Of a DNA stretch of 64,000 nucleotides, positions 52,121 to 60,780 are shown piece after piece. The position numbers and the translations under genes were made by a program. Under the pieces are notes generated by a model. That model saw only the letters and a list, made by a program, of their open reading frames with translations. It was not told the DNA's origin and made no database searches. The stretch's first letter is position 1. The number at the start of each line of letters is the position of its first letter. The DNA lies in contig OW818670.1 in the NCBI GenBank assembly GCA_942493215.1, positions 1,240,001 to 1,304,000 on the forward strand, read 5' to 3'. This DNA comes from G942493215 sp942493215 (lineage in GTDB: Bacteria; Bacillota_I; Bacilli_A; RF39; UBA660).

Positions 52121-53095
52121 ATGTTAGAGGATATAAAACATTTGCCCAAGATTGAATTACATGTTCATCTTGATGGTTCAATAAACCATAAAACAGTATA
52201 TAAATGGTTAGATGGTAAAGAATTATTAGAAAATATTAATAAATTTTTAATGGTTAGTGACAGTGATAACAGTTTAGATGATTATTTAACAAAGTTTGAA
52301 TTGCCATTAAAACTATTGCAAACTAAAGGACATTTAATTGAATCAGCTAGAGATCTAGTAGCAATGTTAAAAGAAGATAATGTTATATATGCTGAGGTTC
52401 GTTTTGCGCCCCAATTGCATACTAAAGATGGTCTTAGTTATGATGAAATAATTACTTCTGTTATTGAAGGTTTAACGGATTCTAATATCAAAGTAAATCT
52501 AATTTTGTGTTGTATGCGTGGTAATGATAACTGGGATGATAACATTAAAACAGTTGAATATGCTGCTAAATATTTACATAAGGGTGTATGTGCGATTGAT
52601 TTAGCAGGATCAGAAAAATTATTTCCTACTAGTGATTATGAGTATATATTTACTATTTGTCAGAATTTAAAAGTCCCTTATACTATTCATGCTGGCGAAG
52701 CAGATAGTGATGAAAGTATTAATGATGCTCTTAAATTTGGTACAAAAAGATTAGGCCATGGTATTAATTATAACAATAGTGATATTATAAAGAGATATCT
52801 TAATGATAATATTGCTCTTGAGATATGTCCAACTAGTAATCTTAATACTAAAGTGGTAAAAGATATAAAAAGACATCCAATCTATGAACTATATAAACAA
52901 GGTGTATTAACAACTATAAATACTGATAATCGAACAGTATCTAATACTAACTTGAATAATGAATATTGGTTATTAGCTAAAACCTTTAATTTTACTATAT
53001 TTGACTTTAAACAAATGAATATTAATGCTATTAAAGCTGCTTTTATTAGCGATGAAGAAAAAAAACAATTATTAGAATGTTATGGTGAAGTATGA
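52121..53095 (+). CDS. add: Adenosine deaminase
   Basis: This is a 324-residue TIM-barrel deaminase. The zinc-binding HVHLDGS is near residue 14. CAIDLAGSE and HAGEAD (catalytic Glu of the next strand) follow, then GHGINYN and the final TINTDNRTVSNTNL, the NTDNRTVS form typical of Gram-positive ADA. It deaminates adenosine or deoxyadenosine to inosine in purine salvage. TGCTATAAT lies at 52095-52103 and AGGTGAT before the ATG. It overlaps the next gene by four bases (ATGA). Confidence 0.93.
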   Translation: MLEDIKHLPKIELHVHLDGSINHKTVYKWLDGKELLENINKFLMVSDSDNSLDDYLTKFELPLKLLQTKGHLIESARDLVAMLKEDNVIYAEVRFAPQLHTKDGLSYDEIITSVIEGLTDSNIKVNLILCCMRGNDNWDDNIKTVEYAAKYLHKGVCAIDLAGSEKLFPTSDYEYIFTICQNLKVPYTIHAGEADSDESINDALKFGTKRLGHGINYNNSDIIKRYLNDNIALEICPTSNLNTKVVKDIKRHPIYELYKQGVLTTINTDNRTVSNTNLNNEYWLLAKTFNFTIFDFKQMNINAIKAAFISDEEKKQLLECYGEV

Positions 53096-53592
53096 TTATA
53101 TTAGCCCAAATATTAGGGTTTTTAGCTGAAGTTGCGTGGCTTACTAGTGTTCAGCAGAAGAATAAAAAACAAATTCTTATTTGTCAAACCGTAGCGAATG
53201 CTTTATTTGCTCTCCAATATTATTTTTTAGGAGCACTTACGGCTGCCGTTATGAGTTTAACAGCTTTTTTGCGAAGCTCGGTTTTCTATTATGATAGTAA
53301 GAAAGATAATCATACGTCTGTATACTCTTTAATTTTCTTTCTAATATCAATTATTATTTTAGGAGCTTTAACATATACGGGTCTATTTAATTTAATACCA
53401 ATTGTTGTAACACTATCTTATAGCTATGCCATATGGCAAAAAAACTTGCAATTTAGTCGGATTGTCTTTATCTTAGTCGGTTTAACTTGGATATATTATA
53501 ATTATCGAGTAGGAGCATATACCGTGATGGTAGGCAATGTTTTTGAAGTTGCTAGTGGTGTTATTGCCTTAATAAGATTTAAAAAGAAATAG
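53092..53592 (+). CDS. YgjV-family membrane protein
   Basis: This 166-residue protein has about six short membrane helices, following the YgjV pattern: an N-terminal LGFLAEVAWLTSVQQKNKKQ, then ANALFALQYYFLGALTAA and a conserved GLTWIYYNYRVGAY near the end. Function unknown. It is coupled to the adenosine deaminase gene by an ATGA overlap, so nucleoside-related transport or support is conceivable but unproven. Confidence 0.82.
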   Translation: MIILAQILGFLAEVAWLTSVQQKNKKQILICQTVANALFALQYYFLGALTAAVMSLTAFLRSSVFYYDSKKDNHTSVYSLIFFLISIIILGALTYTGLFNLIPIVVTLSYSYAIWQKNLQFSRIVFILVGLTWIYYNYRVGAYTVMVGNVFEVASGVIALIRFKKK

Positions 53593-53643
53593 ATATTACT
53601 ATTTAACATATGTTATAATAGTAAGAACTAAGGAGGAAAAATA

Positions 53644-55050
53644 ATGAAGATATATAATACATTAAGTCATAGTATTGAAGAATTTATTCCTTATGAAGAT
53701 AAAAAAGTACGCATGTATACCTGTGGACCAACTGTTTATCATTATGCTCATATTGGTAATATACGTACTTATATTATGGAAGATGTACTAGAAAAAGCTT
53801 TAGTATACTTAGGATATGATGTAAAAAGAGTAATGAATATCACCGATGTTGGTCATTTAAGTAGTGAATCTGACACTGGTGATGATAAGATGGTTAAAAG
53901 TGCTAAGAATGAGCACAAAACAGTTTTAGAGATTGCTAAATATTATACAGAGGCTTTCTTTAAAGATGCTACTAAAGTAAATATTAAAACACCAGAAATT
54001 TTAGCGCCTGCTACCGAAAATGTTGATGAATATATTAAAATAATTAAAGTATTACTAGAAAAGGGTTATGCTTATATTAGTAATGGTAATGTTTATTTTG
54101 ATGTATCTAAATTAGATGATTATTATCAATTAACCAATCATAAAGAGGATGAAATGGTAGTTGGAGCACGAGTTGGTGTTGAAGAAGATTTAGGAAAACA
54201 TAATCAAGCTGATTTTGTCTTATGGTTTGTTAAATCTAAATTTGAAGATCAAGAATTAAAATGGGAAAGCCCTTGGGGACTAGGATATCCCGGTTGGCAT
54301 ATTGAATGTTCAGGTATAAGTATTAAATATCTAGGCGAATATCTAGATATCCATTGTGGTGGTGTTGATAATATATTTCCTCATCATACTAATGAAATTG
54401 CTCAATCAGAGAGTTATCTAGGTCATAAATGGTGTAGATATTGGTTTCACAATGAACATCTAAATGATGATAGTGGTAAAATGAGTAAATCTAAAGGGGC
54501 TATATTAACAGTTTCTGTTTTAGAAGAAAAAGGGTATAATCCTTTAGCTTATCGTTTATTTTGTTTACAATCCCATTATCGTAAACAATTAGTGTTCTCA
54601 TATGATTCATTAGATGGAGCAGCATCTACTTATCAAAAATTAATTAGTAAAATTAAAAGTATTAAAGCAACTGATGAAGGAATAATTGATGATGATAAAG
54701 TTAATATGTATAAGCAACAATTTCAAGATGCTTTATCTAATGATCTTAATACTTCTTTAGCGCTTACCACCCTTTATGATGTTTTAAAAGCGGATATAAA
54801 TAATAAAACAAAATTATATTTAATTAATGATTTTGATCAAGTCTTATCATTAGATTTATTAAAAGAAGAACAAAAAAATGTTGATAAAGAATTAGATGAA
54901 TATATTAAAGTAATGATTGATAAACGAAATGGTGCTAAAAAAGAACAAAATTATGCTTTAGCAGACCAAATAAGAGCCGAGTTAGCGGATAAAGGTATTA
55001 CGATTAAAGATACTAAAGATGGCACAATATACGAAATAAATAGGGGATGA
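53644..55050 (+). CDS. cysS: Cysteinyl-tRNA synthetase
   Basis: This is a 468-residue class Ia synthetase. Zinc and ATP motifs are visible: MYTCGPTVYHYAHIGNIRTY (HIGN form of HIGH), zinc ligands in HIECSGIS and FPHHTNEIAQSE, and KMSKSKG. The C-terminal DALR region and anticodon domain are present and the length is normal. A TGTTATAAT extended -10 is at 53611-53619, and no T-box fits in the short leader. It is followed four bases later by a YugP-like gene. Confidence 0.97.
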   Translation: MKIYNTLSHSIEEFIPYEDKKVRMYTCGPTVYHYAHIGNIRTYIMEDVLEKALVYLGYDVKRVMNITDVGHLSSESDTGDDKMVKSAKNEHKTVLEIAKYYTEAFFKDATKVNIKTPEILAPATENVDEYIKIIKVLLEKGYAYISNGNVYFDVSKLDDYYQLTNHKEDEMVVGARVGVEEDLGKHNQADFVLWFVKSKFEDQELKWESPWGLGYPGWHIECSGISIKYLGEYLDIHCGGVDNIFPHHTNEIAQSESYLGHKWCRYWFHNEHLNDDSGKMSKSKGAILTVSVLEEKGYNPLAYRLFCLQSHYRKQLVFSYDSLDGAASTYQKLISKIKSIKATDEGIIDDDKVNMYKQQFQDALSNDLNTSLALTTLYDVLKADINNKTKLYLINDFDQVLSLDLLKEEQKNVDKELDEYIKVMIDKRNGAKKEQNYALADQIRAELADKGITIKDTKDGTIYEINRG

Positions 55051-55054
55051 AAAT

Positions 55055-55750
55055 ATGCCAATAACAATTGAAAGTCTTAGTATTATTATTGGTTTAATTA
55101 TTATTATATTTATGATCATACAAGCTAAAATAAAAATAATAACAGTTAGGAAAAAGAATAATAAGAAGAAAGCTCATCATAAATTATCAGGTTTAGAAGT
55201 GGCTCGTAAAATTTTAGATGCCAATGATTTAGATACTTTTTATATTCTCGAAAACACACGTAATGATCGTAATTATTATGATTCATCACGTAATGTTATG
55301 TATCTATCATCAACTGTTTTTAATGGTGAAGATATATATTCTACAGCTATTGCTGCTTATGAGACGGGATACGCCATCCAAAGTAAAAATAGTAGTCGAT
55401 TATTGAGTATCCATGATATATTCTTACCAATTATGAATATTATTTTATATTTAGGTTATATTATGTTAATATTTACTATTATTACAAGATCATGGACAGA
55501 TATCAAAACAACAGTAATTATCTGGGGTTTTGTTCTATTTTTTCATCTTATAACCTTGCCATTAGAGTATAATTGTGTCCATATAGCTAATGAACAATTA
55601 TTAAAATATCATCTTGTTTCTAATAATGAAAAAGATGATATTGAAGCTATTCTAAATGATTATACTAATAATTATATTGCGAGTATGATTGATAATATTA
55701 TTAATGTTATAAAAGATTTAATAGGAAGTAAAAATAATGAGAGTAAATAA
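55055..55750 (+). CDS. YugP-like protein with lost zinc-peptidase motif
   Basis: This 231-residue membrane protein has one N-terminal helix (about 5-25), a soluble segment, and two helices near 125-170. It follows the YugP/zinc metallopeptidase 2 layout: LSGLEVARKILDAN, SSRNVMYLSSTVFNGEDIYSTAIAAYETGYAIQ and LPLEYNCVHIANEQL. In active members the motif is HEVGHAIQ; here both zinc histidines are Tyr (Y102-E-T-G-Y106). The third acidic ligand region (LPLEY) remains. It is probably a non-catalytic relative. The codons TAT and TAC are clear, so a single read error does not explain both changes. It lies between cysS and truB with gaps of four and two bases. Confidence 0.8.
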   Translation: MPITIESLSIIIGLIIIIFMIIQAKIKIITVRKKNNKKKAHHKLSGLEVARKILDANDLDTFYILENTRNDRNYYDSSRNVMYLSSTVFNGEDIYSTAIAAYETGYAIQSKNSSRLLSIHDIFLPIMNIILYLGYIMLIFTIITRSWTDIKTTVIIWGFVLFFHLITLPLEYNCVHIANEQLLKYHLVSNNEKDDIEAILNDYTNNYIASMIDNIINVIKDLIGSKNNESK

Positions 55751-55752
55751 AT

Positions 55753-56619
55753 ATGGATGGAATATTAATTATTAATAAAGAAAAAGATTATACTAGTCGT
55801 GATATTGTTAATATGGTTGGTAAAACATTAAAGACTAAAAAAATAGGTCATACTGGCACATTAGACCCATTAGCTACTGGTGTATTAGTTTTATGTATTG
55901 GTAAAGCTACTAAATTAGTCGAGATACTAACTAGTAATGATAAAGAGTATATTGCTGAAATCACCCTTGGTCTAAAAACCGATACTTATGATATTGCTGG
56001 TAATATATTAGTTGAACAAGATGTTCTTAAAACCAAAGAAGAAATAGTAGAATCATTAAATAAACTAATAGGTGATAGTATTCAAACAGTACCCATATAT
56101 TCGGCTGTTAAAATAAATGGACATAAATTATATGAGTATGCTCGTAAAAATCAAACTGTTGATCTACCAAGCCGTCCTATAACCATTAAAGAAATAGAAC
56201 TATTAAATGATCTACATTATGAAAATAATAAAACAATATTCTCGATTCGTTGTATTGTAAGTAAAGGAACATATATAAGAAGTTTAGCCGTAACCATTGC
56301 CGATAGTTTAAAAACCATTGGCGTAATGTCTAATTTAAAAAGAACACATCAAGGAATATTTAGTATTAATGATAGTTATACGTTAGAAGATATAAAAAAT
56401 AATAATTATCAAATACTATCAATTGAGGAATGTTTGAATAATCTATATCAAGTAAAAGCCGATGATATTTTAATAAGTAAAATAAAAAATGGAGCTATCT
56501 TAGATAATATTTATAATCAAGATATTGTCTATTTCATTGATAAAGATAATAAAGCCTTAGCCATTTATAAAACCTATTTAAAAGATCCAAGCAAGATAAA
56601 ACCTTGGAAAATGTTTTAA
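55753..56619 (+). CDS. truB: tRNA pseudouridine(55) synthase TruB
   Basis: This 288-residue protein has motif I MDGILIINKEKDYTSRDIV, the catalytic Asp in KIGHTGTLDPLATGVL, YSAVKINGHKLYEYAR and CIVSKGTYIRSLA, all diagnostic. It makes pseudouridine 55 in the T-loop of tRNAs. It follows the YugP-like gene after two bases and precedes rpsO, a common Firmicutes neighbourhood. Confidence 0.96.
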   Translation: MDGILIINKEKDYTSRDIVNMVGKTLKTKKIGHTGTLDPLATGVLVLCIGKATKLVEILTSNDKEYIAEITLGLKTDTYDIAGNILVEQDVLKTKEEIVESLNKLIGDSIQTVPIYSAVKINGHKLYEYARKNQTVDLPSRPITIKEIELLNDLHYENNKTIFSIRCIVSKGTYIRSLAVTIADSLKTIGVMSNLKRTHQGIFSINDSYTLEDIKNNNYQILSIEECLNNLYQVKADDILISKIKNGAILDNIYNQDIVYFIDKDNKALAIYKTYLKDPSKIKPWKMF

Positions 56620-56636
56620 AAATATACATTATTTAC

Positions 56637-56665
56637 TTGCCAAAAGCTATTTTATAGTGTATATT
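56637..56665 (+). promoter_or_regulatory. Promoter of rpsO-pnp
   Basis: TTGCCA (56637-56642), 17 bases, TATATT (56660-56665), predicting a start near 56672, at the beginning of the structured leader. Confidence 0.7.
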
Positions 56666-56671
56666 TGATAT

Positions 56672-56740
56672 GTACTTATTCGTGGATTAAAGCCCTCCGA
56701 CTTTTTTCTAGGTATAAGCAAATAAATTATGAGAGGAGAA
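56672..56740 (+). promoter_or_regulatory. Candidate S15 autoregulatory leader
   Basis: The leader contains an outer pairing CTTAT/ATAAG (56675-56679 with 56714-56718) enclosing a hairpin AAAG/CTTT (56689-56692 with 56701-56704). The hairpin loop, CCCTCCGA, is complementary to the GAGAGGAG ribosome binding site of rpsO (56731-56738). A loop-ribosome-binding-site pseudoknot could repress translation when S15 is in excess, as known for other S15 leaders. The structure is by eye only. Confidence 0.5.
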
Positions 56741-56744
56741 AAAT

Positions 56745-57014
56745 ATGGCATTAACTAAAGATGTAAAAGCAACTATTGTATCAAAATTTGCGCGTAATCC
56801 TAAAGATACTGGATCAGCAGAGGTACAAATTGCAATTCTTACAGAAGAAATAAATGTTCTAACTGAACATTTAAAAACTCATTCACATGATTTTCATTCT
56901 CGTCGTGGACTTCTTAAAAAAGTAGGTCAACGTCGTAGTATGTTAAATTACTTAATGAATGAAGATGTAGCTCGCTATCGAGCACTTGTTACTAAATTAG
57001 GTTTAAGAAAATAA
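56745..57014 (+). CDS. rpsO: 30S ribosomal protein S15
   Basis: This is an 89-residue protein with typical S15 sequence: DTGSAEVQIAILTEEINVLT, HLKTHSHDFHSRRGLLKKVG and RRSMLNYL. It binds 16S rRNA in the platform of the small subunit. It has its own promoter and a structured leader, then a terminator hairpin before pnp. Confidence 0.98.
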   Translation: MALTKDVKATIVSKFARNPKDTGSAEVQIAILTEEINVLTEHLKTHSHDFHSRRGLLKKVGQRRSMLNYLMNEDVARYRALVTKLGLRK

Positions 57015-57026
57015 TTAAATAATAGT

Positions 57027-57052
57027 AAGCACTCTCTTTTTGAGTGCTTTTT
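57027..57052 (+). terminator. Hairpin between rpsO and pnp
   Basis: Stem AAGCACTC (57027-57034) with GAGTGCTT (57042-57049), loop TCTTTTT, then T. It ends only 15 bases before the pnp start, so it may attenuate or be a processing site rather than fully terminate, because no promoter for pnp fits between. Confidence 0.8.
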
Positions 57053-57066
57053 ATAGGAGGAAATAG

Positions 57067-59253
57067 ATGAAAAAAGTATATGAATTATTATTTAGAGGAC
57101 GAAAAATAGTCATCGAGATAGGAGAATTAGCAAAACAAGCAAATGGAGCGGTATTAGTACGCTATGGTGATACAGTTGTTTTATCAACGGTTGTCGTATC
57201 AAAAACAGCTAACCTATTATCTGACTTCTTCCCACTAATGGTTTTATATCAAGAAAAATTATATTCGGTTGGTAAAATACCAGGTGGATTTATTAAAAGA
57301 GAAAGTCGACCTAGTGATAATGCAACTTTAGCAGCAAGAATGATTGATCGTCCAATGCGACCATTATTTCCTGAAAATTTTCGCAATGAAGTTCAAATTG
57401 TTAATACAGTATTATCGGTTGAACAAGATAATAGTCCAGAGTTAACCGCATTATTTGGTTCATCATTAACTACTTGTATTAGTGAAATACCTTTTAATGG
57501 ACCTGTTGCAGGTGTTAAAGTAGGGCGTGTTAATGGCGAATTTATCATTAACCCAACACCTGAACAATTGGAAACTAGTGATATTGATTTAACCGTAGCT
57601 GGTACTAAAGAAGCAATCAATATGGTTGAAGCCGGAGCTAAACAAGTAAGTGAAGAAGATATGCTTGAAGCATTAATGTTTGGCCATGATGCTATTAAAG
57701 AATTAATAGCGTTCCAAGAAACGATTATTAGTGATGCTGGTAAAGAAAAGATGGCTTATGAAACATTAGAAATAACTGATGAATTGAAAAAAGAAGTATC
57801 TTCTCTAGCTCAAGATCGTTTAAATGAAGCTTTTAGAATTAAAGATAAATTAGAGAAATATGCTGCTATTGATAAAATCAAAGAAGAAATAGTTAAGAAA
57901 TATGAAGTAGATAATGAGAATTTAAAGATTGGTAAAGTTGATGAATTAAATGCTCTATTAACTAAAGTAAAATTAGTTTTAGTCGAAGTAGAATATGAAA
58001 TATTTAGACGTATTGTCGTAAATGAAAATGCCAGAGTTGATGGCCGAGCTATGGATGAAATAAGGGCCTTATCAGCATCAGTTGATATTTTACCACGTAC
58101 GCATGGTTCAGCCTTATTTACAAGAGGACAAACACAATCTCTTTCTATTACCACTTTAGGAGCTCTAGGTGAACATCAAATTCTTGATGGCTTAGGATTA
58201 GAAGATGAAAAGAGATTCATGTTACATTATAACTTCCCTCAATTTTCGGTAGGTGAAACTGGTAGATATGGTGCACCTGGCCGAAGAGAAATTGGTCATG
58301 GGGCATTAGGTGAAAGAGCTTTATTACAAGTTATTCCATCAGAAGAAGAATTCCCATATACTATTCGAGTAGTATCAGAAATACTTGAAAGTAATGGTTC
58401 ATCAAGTCAAGCTAGTATTTGTGCTGGTTGTATGAGTTTAATGGCCGCTGGTGTACCAATTAAAGCCCCTGTAGCGGGTATTGCGATGGGTCTTATTACT
58501 AATAATGAGGATTACACTACTTTAACTGATATTCAAGGTATGGAAGATCATTTGGGAGATATGGATTTTAAAGTAGCAGGTACAAGAAATGGTATTTGTG
58601 CTTTACAAATGGATATTAAGATTAAAGGTATTACGAAACAGATTCTTAAAGAAGCTCTAGAACAAGCTAAGAAAGCGAGAATGCAAGTATTAGATGTTAT
58701 GGAAGGTGTTATTAAAGAACCTCGTAGTGAAGTAAGTAAATATGCTCCTAAAATGTTAACATTTATGATTAATCCTAGCCGTATTAAAGAAGTAATTGGT
58801 AAAGGTGGAGAAATGATTACCAAGATTATTTTAGAAGCCAGCAATGTAACATCTGTTAATAGTGTTAACGCTGTTAAAGTTGACTTAGAAGATGATGGAA
58901 GAGTAGTAATCTACCATACTGATAAAGAAGTTATAGATAAAACCGCTAATATGATTAAAGATATTGTTAAAGAAGTAGAAGTAGGTAAAATCTATAATGG
59001 TAAAGTTGTAACGGTTGAAGACTTTGGATGTTTTGTTGAATTATGGCCTGGTTGTGAAGGACTAGTTCATGTATCTCAACTATCAACTGAAAGAGTAGAA
59101 AAACCAAGTGATGTCGTTAAAGTAGGCGATATGATTATGGTTAAAGCAACTGGTTATGATAAAAGAGGACGTTTAAATTTATCTCGTAAAGAGGTATTTG
59201 CAAACCAACCTAAACCAGCTGAAGAACCTAAAAAAGAAAATGAGTCTATATAA
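57067..59253 (+). CDS. pnp: Polyribonucleotide nucleotidyltransferase (PNPase)
   Basis: This 728-residue enzyme has two RNase PH domains (about 1-220 and 310-530; ALFTRGQTQSLSITTLG and the GDMDFKVAGTRNGI acidic site), the alpha-helical linker, a KH domain (about 550-610; PSRIKEVIGKGGEMI) and an S1 domain (about 620-690; GKVVTVEDFGCFVEL). It degrades RNA 3' to 5' phosphorolytically. AGGAGG precedes the ATG. The rpsO-pnp order is conserved across bacteria. Confidence 0.98.
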   Translation: MKKVYELLFRGRKIVIEIGELAKQANGAVLVRYGDTVVLSTVVVSKTANLLSDFFPLMVLYQEKLYSVGKIPGGFIKRESRPSDNATLAARMIDRPMRPLFPENFRNEVQIVNTVLSVEQDNSPELTALFGSSLTTCISEIPFNGPVAGVKVGRVNGEFIINPTPEQLETSDIDLTVAGTKEAINMVEAGAKQVSEEDMLEALMFGHDAIKELIAFQETIISDAGKEKMAYETLEITDELKKEVSSLAQDRLNEAFRIKDKLEKYAAIDKIKEEIVKKYEVDNENLKIGKVDELNALLTKVKLVLVEVEYEIFRRIVVNENARVDGRAMDEIRALSASVDILPRTHGSALFTRGQTQSLSITTLGALGEHQILDGLGLEDEKRFMLHYNFPQFSVGETGRYGAPGRREIGHGALGERALLQVIPSEEEFPYTIRVVSEILESNGSSSQASICAGCMSLMAAGVPIKAPVAGIAMGLITNNEDYTTLTDIQGMEDHLGDMDFKVAGTRNGICALQMDIKIKGITKQILKEALEQAKKARMQVLDVMEGVIKEPRSEVSKYAPKMLTFMINPSRIKEVIGKGGEMITKIILEASNVTSVNSVNAVKVDLEDDGRVVIYHTDKEVIDKTANMIKDIVKEVEVGKIYNGKVVTVEDFGCFVELWPGCEGLVHVSQLSTERVEKPSDVVKVGDMIMVKATGYDKRGRLNLSRKEVFANQPKPAEEPKKENESI

Positions 59254-59265
59254 TATAGACTTTTT
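59243..59265 (+). terminator. Terminator of pnp
   Basis: Stem AGTCTATA (59243-59250) with TATAGACT (59254-59261), loop TAA, T-run. Confidence 0.85.
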
Positions 59266-59286
59266 CTATACAATAAAAGGAAATTG

Positions 59287-59314
59287 TTGACAAATTATTT
59301 TTGCGATATATAAT
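59287..59314 (+). promoter_or_regulatory. Promoter of the orphan gene at 59342
   Basis: TTGACA (59287-59292), 16 bases, TATAAT (59309-59314). A near-consensus promoter dedicated to one gene. Confidence 0.8.
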
Positions 59315-59341
59315 AGTGTTTAATTAAGGAGAGTGTTATTT

Positions 59342-60181
59342 ATGAGTAAATCAATGGCTTATGACCTAAGTAGTAAAGACTATCAACTTTTAGTTTCACT
59401 TATCACAGCACTAAAAAATAATGGAATAAACGTTATGGAAGATACGTTAGAAGAATTCGTTAAATGCTATTTTGCTGGTAAATCTAAAATTATTCTATTG
59501 GATTTAATACTTCTAATTAATGCTAAAGTAATAAAGAACCTATCTGATTTATCATTAATATGCCAACTTCTACATTGTGTGATGTATAAAGCAAAAGACG
59601 AATGTAAAGTTTGGCTTGAGGGGATTAAAGCAAAACCGCAACAGGAACGTAGAGAAGATGAATTGAGTGATAGTGTTTTTCTTAACGATAAAGTACAATC
59701 AGAAATAGCTTTTGATCGTAATACTCCGGGATGGCGTCTGAATTTATATCCAGTATATGCTGTGCCATATTTTCAATTATACGAAACCATTAAAAAATAT
59801 TATGGCTATGGCAATTATCACCCAGAAAATAGAATGAAAATAATTGCTTTCATTATTAAAATGATATCTGCATTTGGTACTACTCCTACAATGCAAAAAT
59901 ATGTTAATGTATTGTTTCATCATCAAGAATTTTGGACAGATACGGAAAGTATCAATGAGATAGATAAATCACTTTCTGTACTTAATGAGATAGAGACTAC
60001 AAGATTTTCAATCTTTCAATCAAGGGATTTTAGAATAACAGAGAAAAAAAAGAAGGCTATGCATCAACATATTGATTCACTAGTTTCTACTATTGCAGAT
60101 AGATATGAAAAAAATGAAAGAGATGTACAATTGCGATCACTATTAGTAAAAACAAAACCCACTGAAAATCCTAATCATTAA
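59342..60181 (+). CDS. Hypothetical protein in a self-contained cassette
   Basis: This 279-residue soluble, mostly helical protein has no signal peptide. Features are an LLVSLITALKNNGINVMED start, a charged patch KAKPQQERREDELSDS near residue 100, an aromatic segment (NLYPVYAVPYFQLYETIKKYYGYGNYHPENR) and a Lys/Arg-rich end. I do not recognise it. The frame opens at 59333, but AAGGAGAG favours the ATG at 59342. The gene has its own near-consensus promoter and strong terminator and is inserted between the housekeeping genes pnp and HIT, as expected for an acquired single-gene unit. Confidence 0.65.
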   Translation: MSKSMAYDLSSKDYQLLVSLITALKNNGINVMEDTLEEFVKCYFAGKSKIILLDLILLINAKVIKNLSDLSLICQLLHCVMYKAKDECKVWLEGIKAKPQQERREDELSDSVFLNDKVQSEIAFDRNTPGWRLNLYPVYAVPYFQLYETIKKYYGYGNYHPENRMKIIAFIIKMISAFGTTPTMQKYVNVLFHHQEFWTDTESINEIDKSLSVLNEIETTRFSIFQSRDFRITEKKKKAMHQHIDSLVSTIADRYEKNERDVQLRSLLVKTKPTENPNH

Positions 60182-60210
60182 AAAAGGAGTATATGTTTTA
60201 CTCCTTTTTT
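60181..60210. terminator. Bidirectional terminator
   Basis: Stem AAAAAGGAGTA (60181-60191) with TACTCCTTTTT (60199-60209), loop TATGTTT. T-runs exist on both strands. It serves the orphan gene and probably the convergent HIT gene. Confidence 0.85.
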
Positions 60211-60247
60211 GTCTTTATAATTATGATATAATACATTGTATATATTA

Positions 60248-60613
60248 TTAACCTGTTATTTTTTTGTATATCTCTTCAACTGGGATTATCTCTTGATTAG
60301 ATTCATAATATGGTTTTAAATGTAAATGAAAGTGTTTTACTAATTGAATTGAGCCATTATTTTGAATTAGTGTTAAGCCATCAATATTTAATTTATCATA
60401 TAATAACTTTTTGATATCTTTGGCTACTCTTAATATATGATTAATTGTCTCAAGGTCAATATCATCTAAATCTAAATAATGTTTTTTGGGAATAATTAAG
60501 GAATGGCCATTACTATCGGGGTGAATATCTAAAAACACTTTAACAATACTATCTTCATATATTGTATATGAAGGAATTTCACCATTAATAATCTTACAAA
60601 ATAAGCAATCCAT
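60248..60613 (-). CDS. HIT family protein
   Basis: This 121-residue histidine-triad nucleotide-binding protein opens MDCLFCKIINGEIPSY (the Cys pair binds zinc in many members), then FLDIHPDSNGHSLIIPKKHY. The catalytic triad is HFHLHLKP (H-x-H-x-H), preceded by an Asn-Gly pair (NNGS). Such proteins hydrolyse AMP-linked or dinucleoside substrates. GGAGATGAT precedes the ATG on the minus strand. It is divergent from sufC. Confidence 0.93.
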   Translation of the reverse strand: MDCLFCKIINGEIPSYTIYEDSIVKVFLDIHPDSNGHSLIIPKKHYLDLDDIDLETINHILRVAKDIKKLLYDKLNIDGLTLIQNNGSIQLVKHFHLHLKPYYESNQEIIPVEEIYKKITG

Positions 60614-60650
60614 TTATATATCATCTCCATATTTATTATAACAAAAAAAT

Positions 60651-60670
60651 AAAAAGGTTTATACCTTTTT
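60651..60670. terminator. Orphan hairpin between divergent HIT and suf genes
   Basis: Stem AAAAAGGT (60651-60658) with ACCTTTTT (60663-60670), loop TTAT. On the minus strand it is followed by ATTTTTTTG. No gene ends here; it lies upstream of both flanking genes, so its role (insulator, or terminator of antisense transcripts) is unclear. Confidence 0.45.
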
Positions 60671-60731
60671 AGTGAATATCTGCGAATATCCGTTTTATAT
60701 TGAGTATTTTTAATATTTTATATTCAAACAT

Positions 60732-60760
60732 TTGTTAAATTAAGGAATTTTTGATAAAAT
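60732..60760 (+). promoter_or_regulatory. Promoter of the suf operon
   Basis: TTGTTA (60732-60737), 17 bases, TAAAAT (60755-60760) preceded by TGA (extended -10). The sufC ATG is at 60781. Confidence 0.6.
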
Positions 60761-60780
60761 ATTAAAGTGGAGATGATTAT

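Noticed and set aside
53584..53643. T-box leader for cysS
   Set aside because: Only about 50 bases separate the genes and no specifier stem or T-box sequence is visible.
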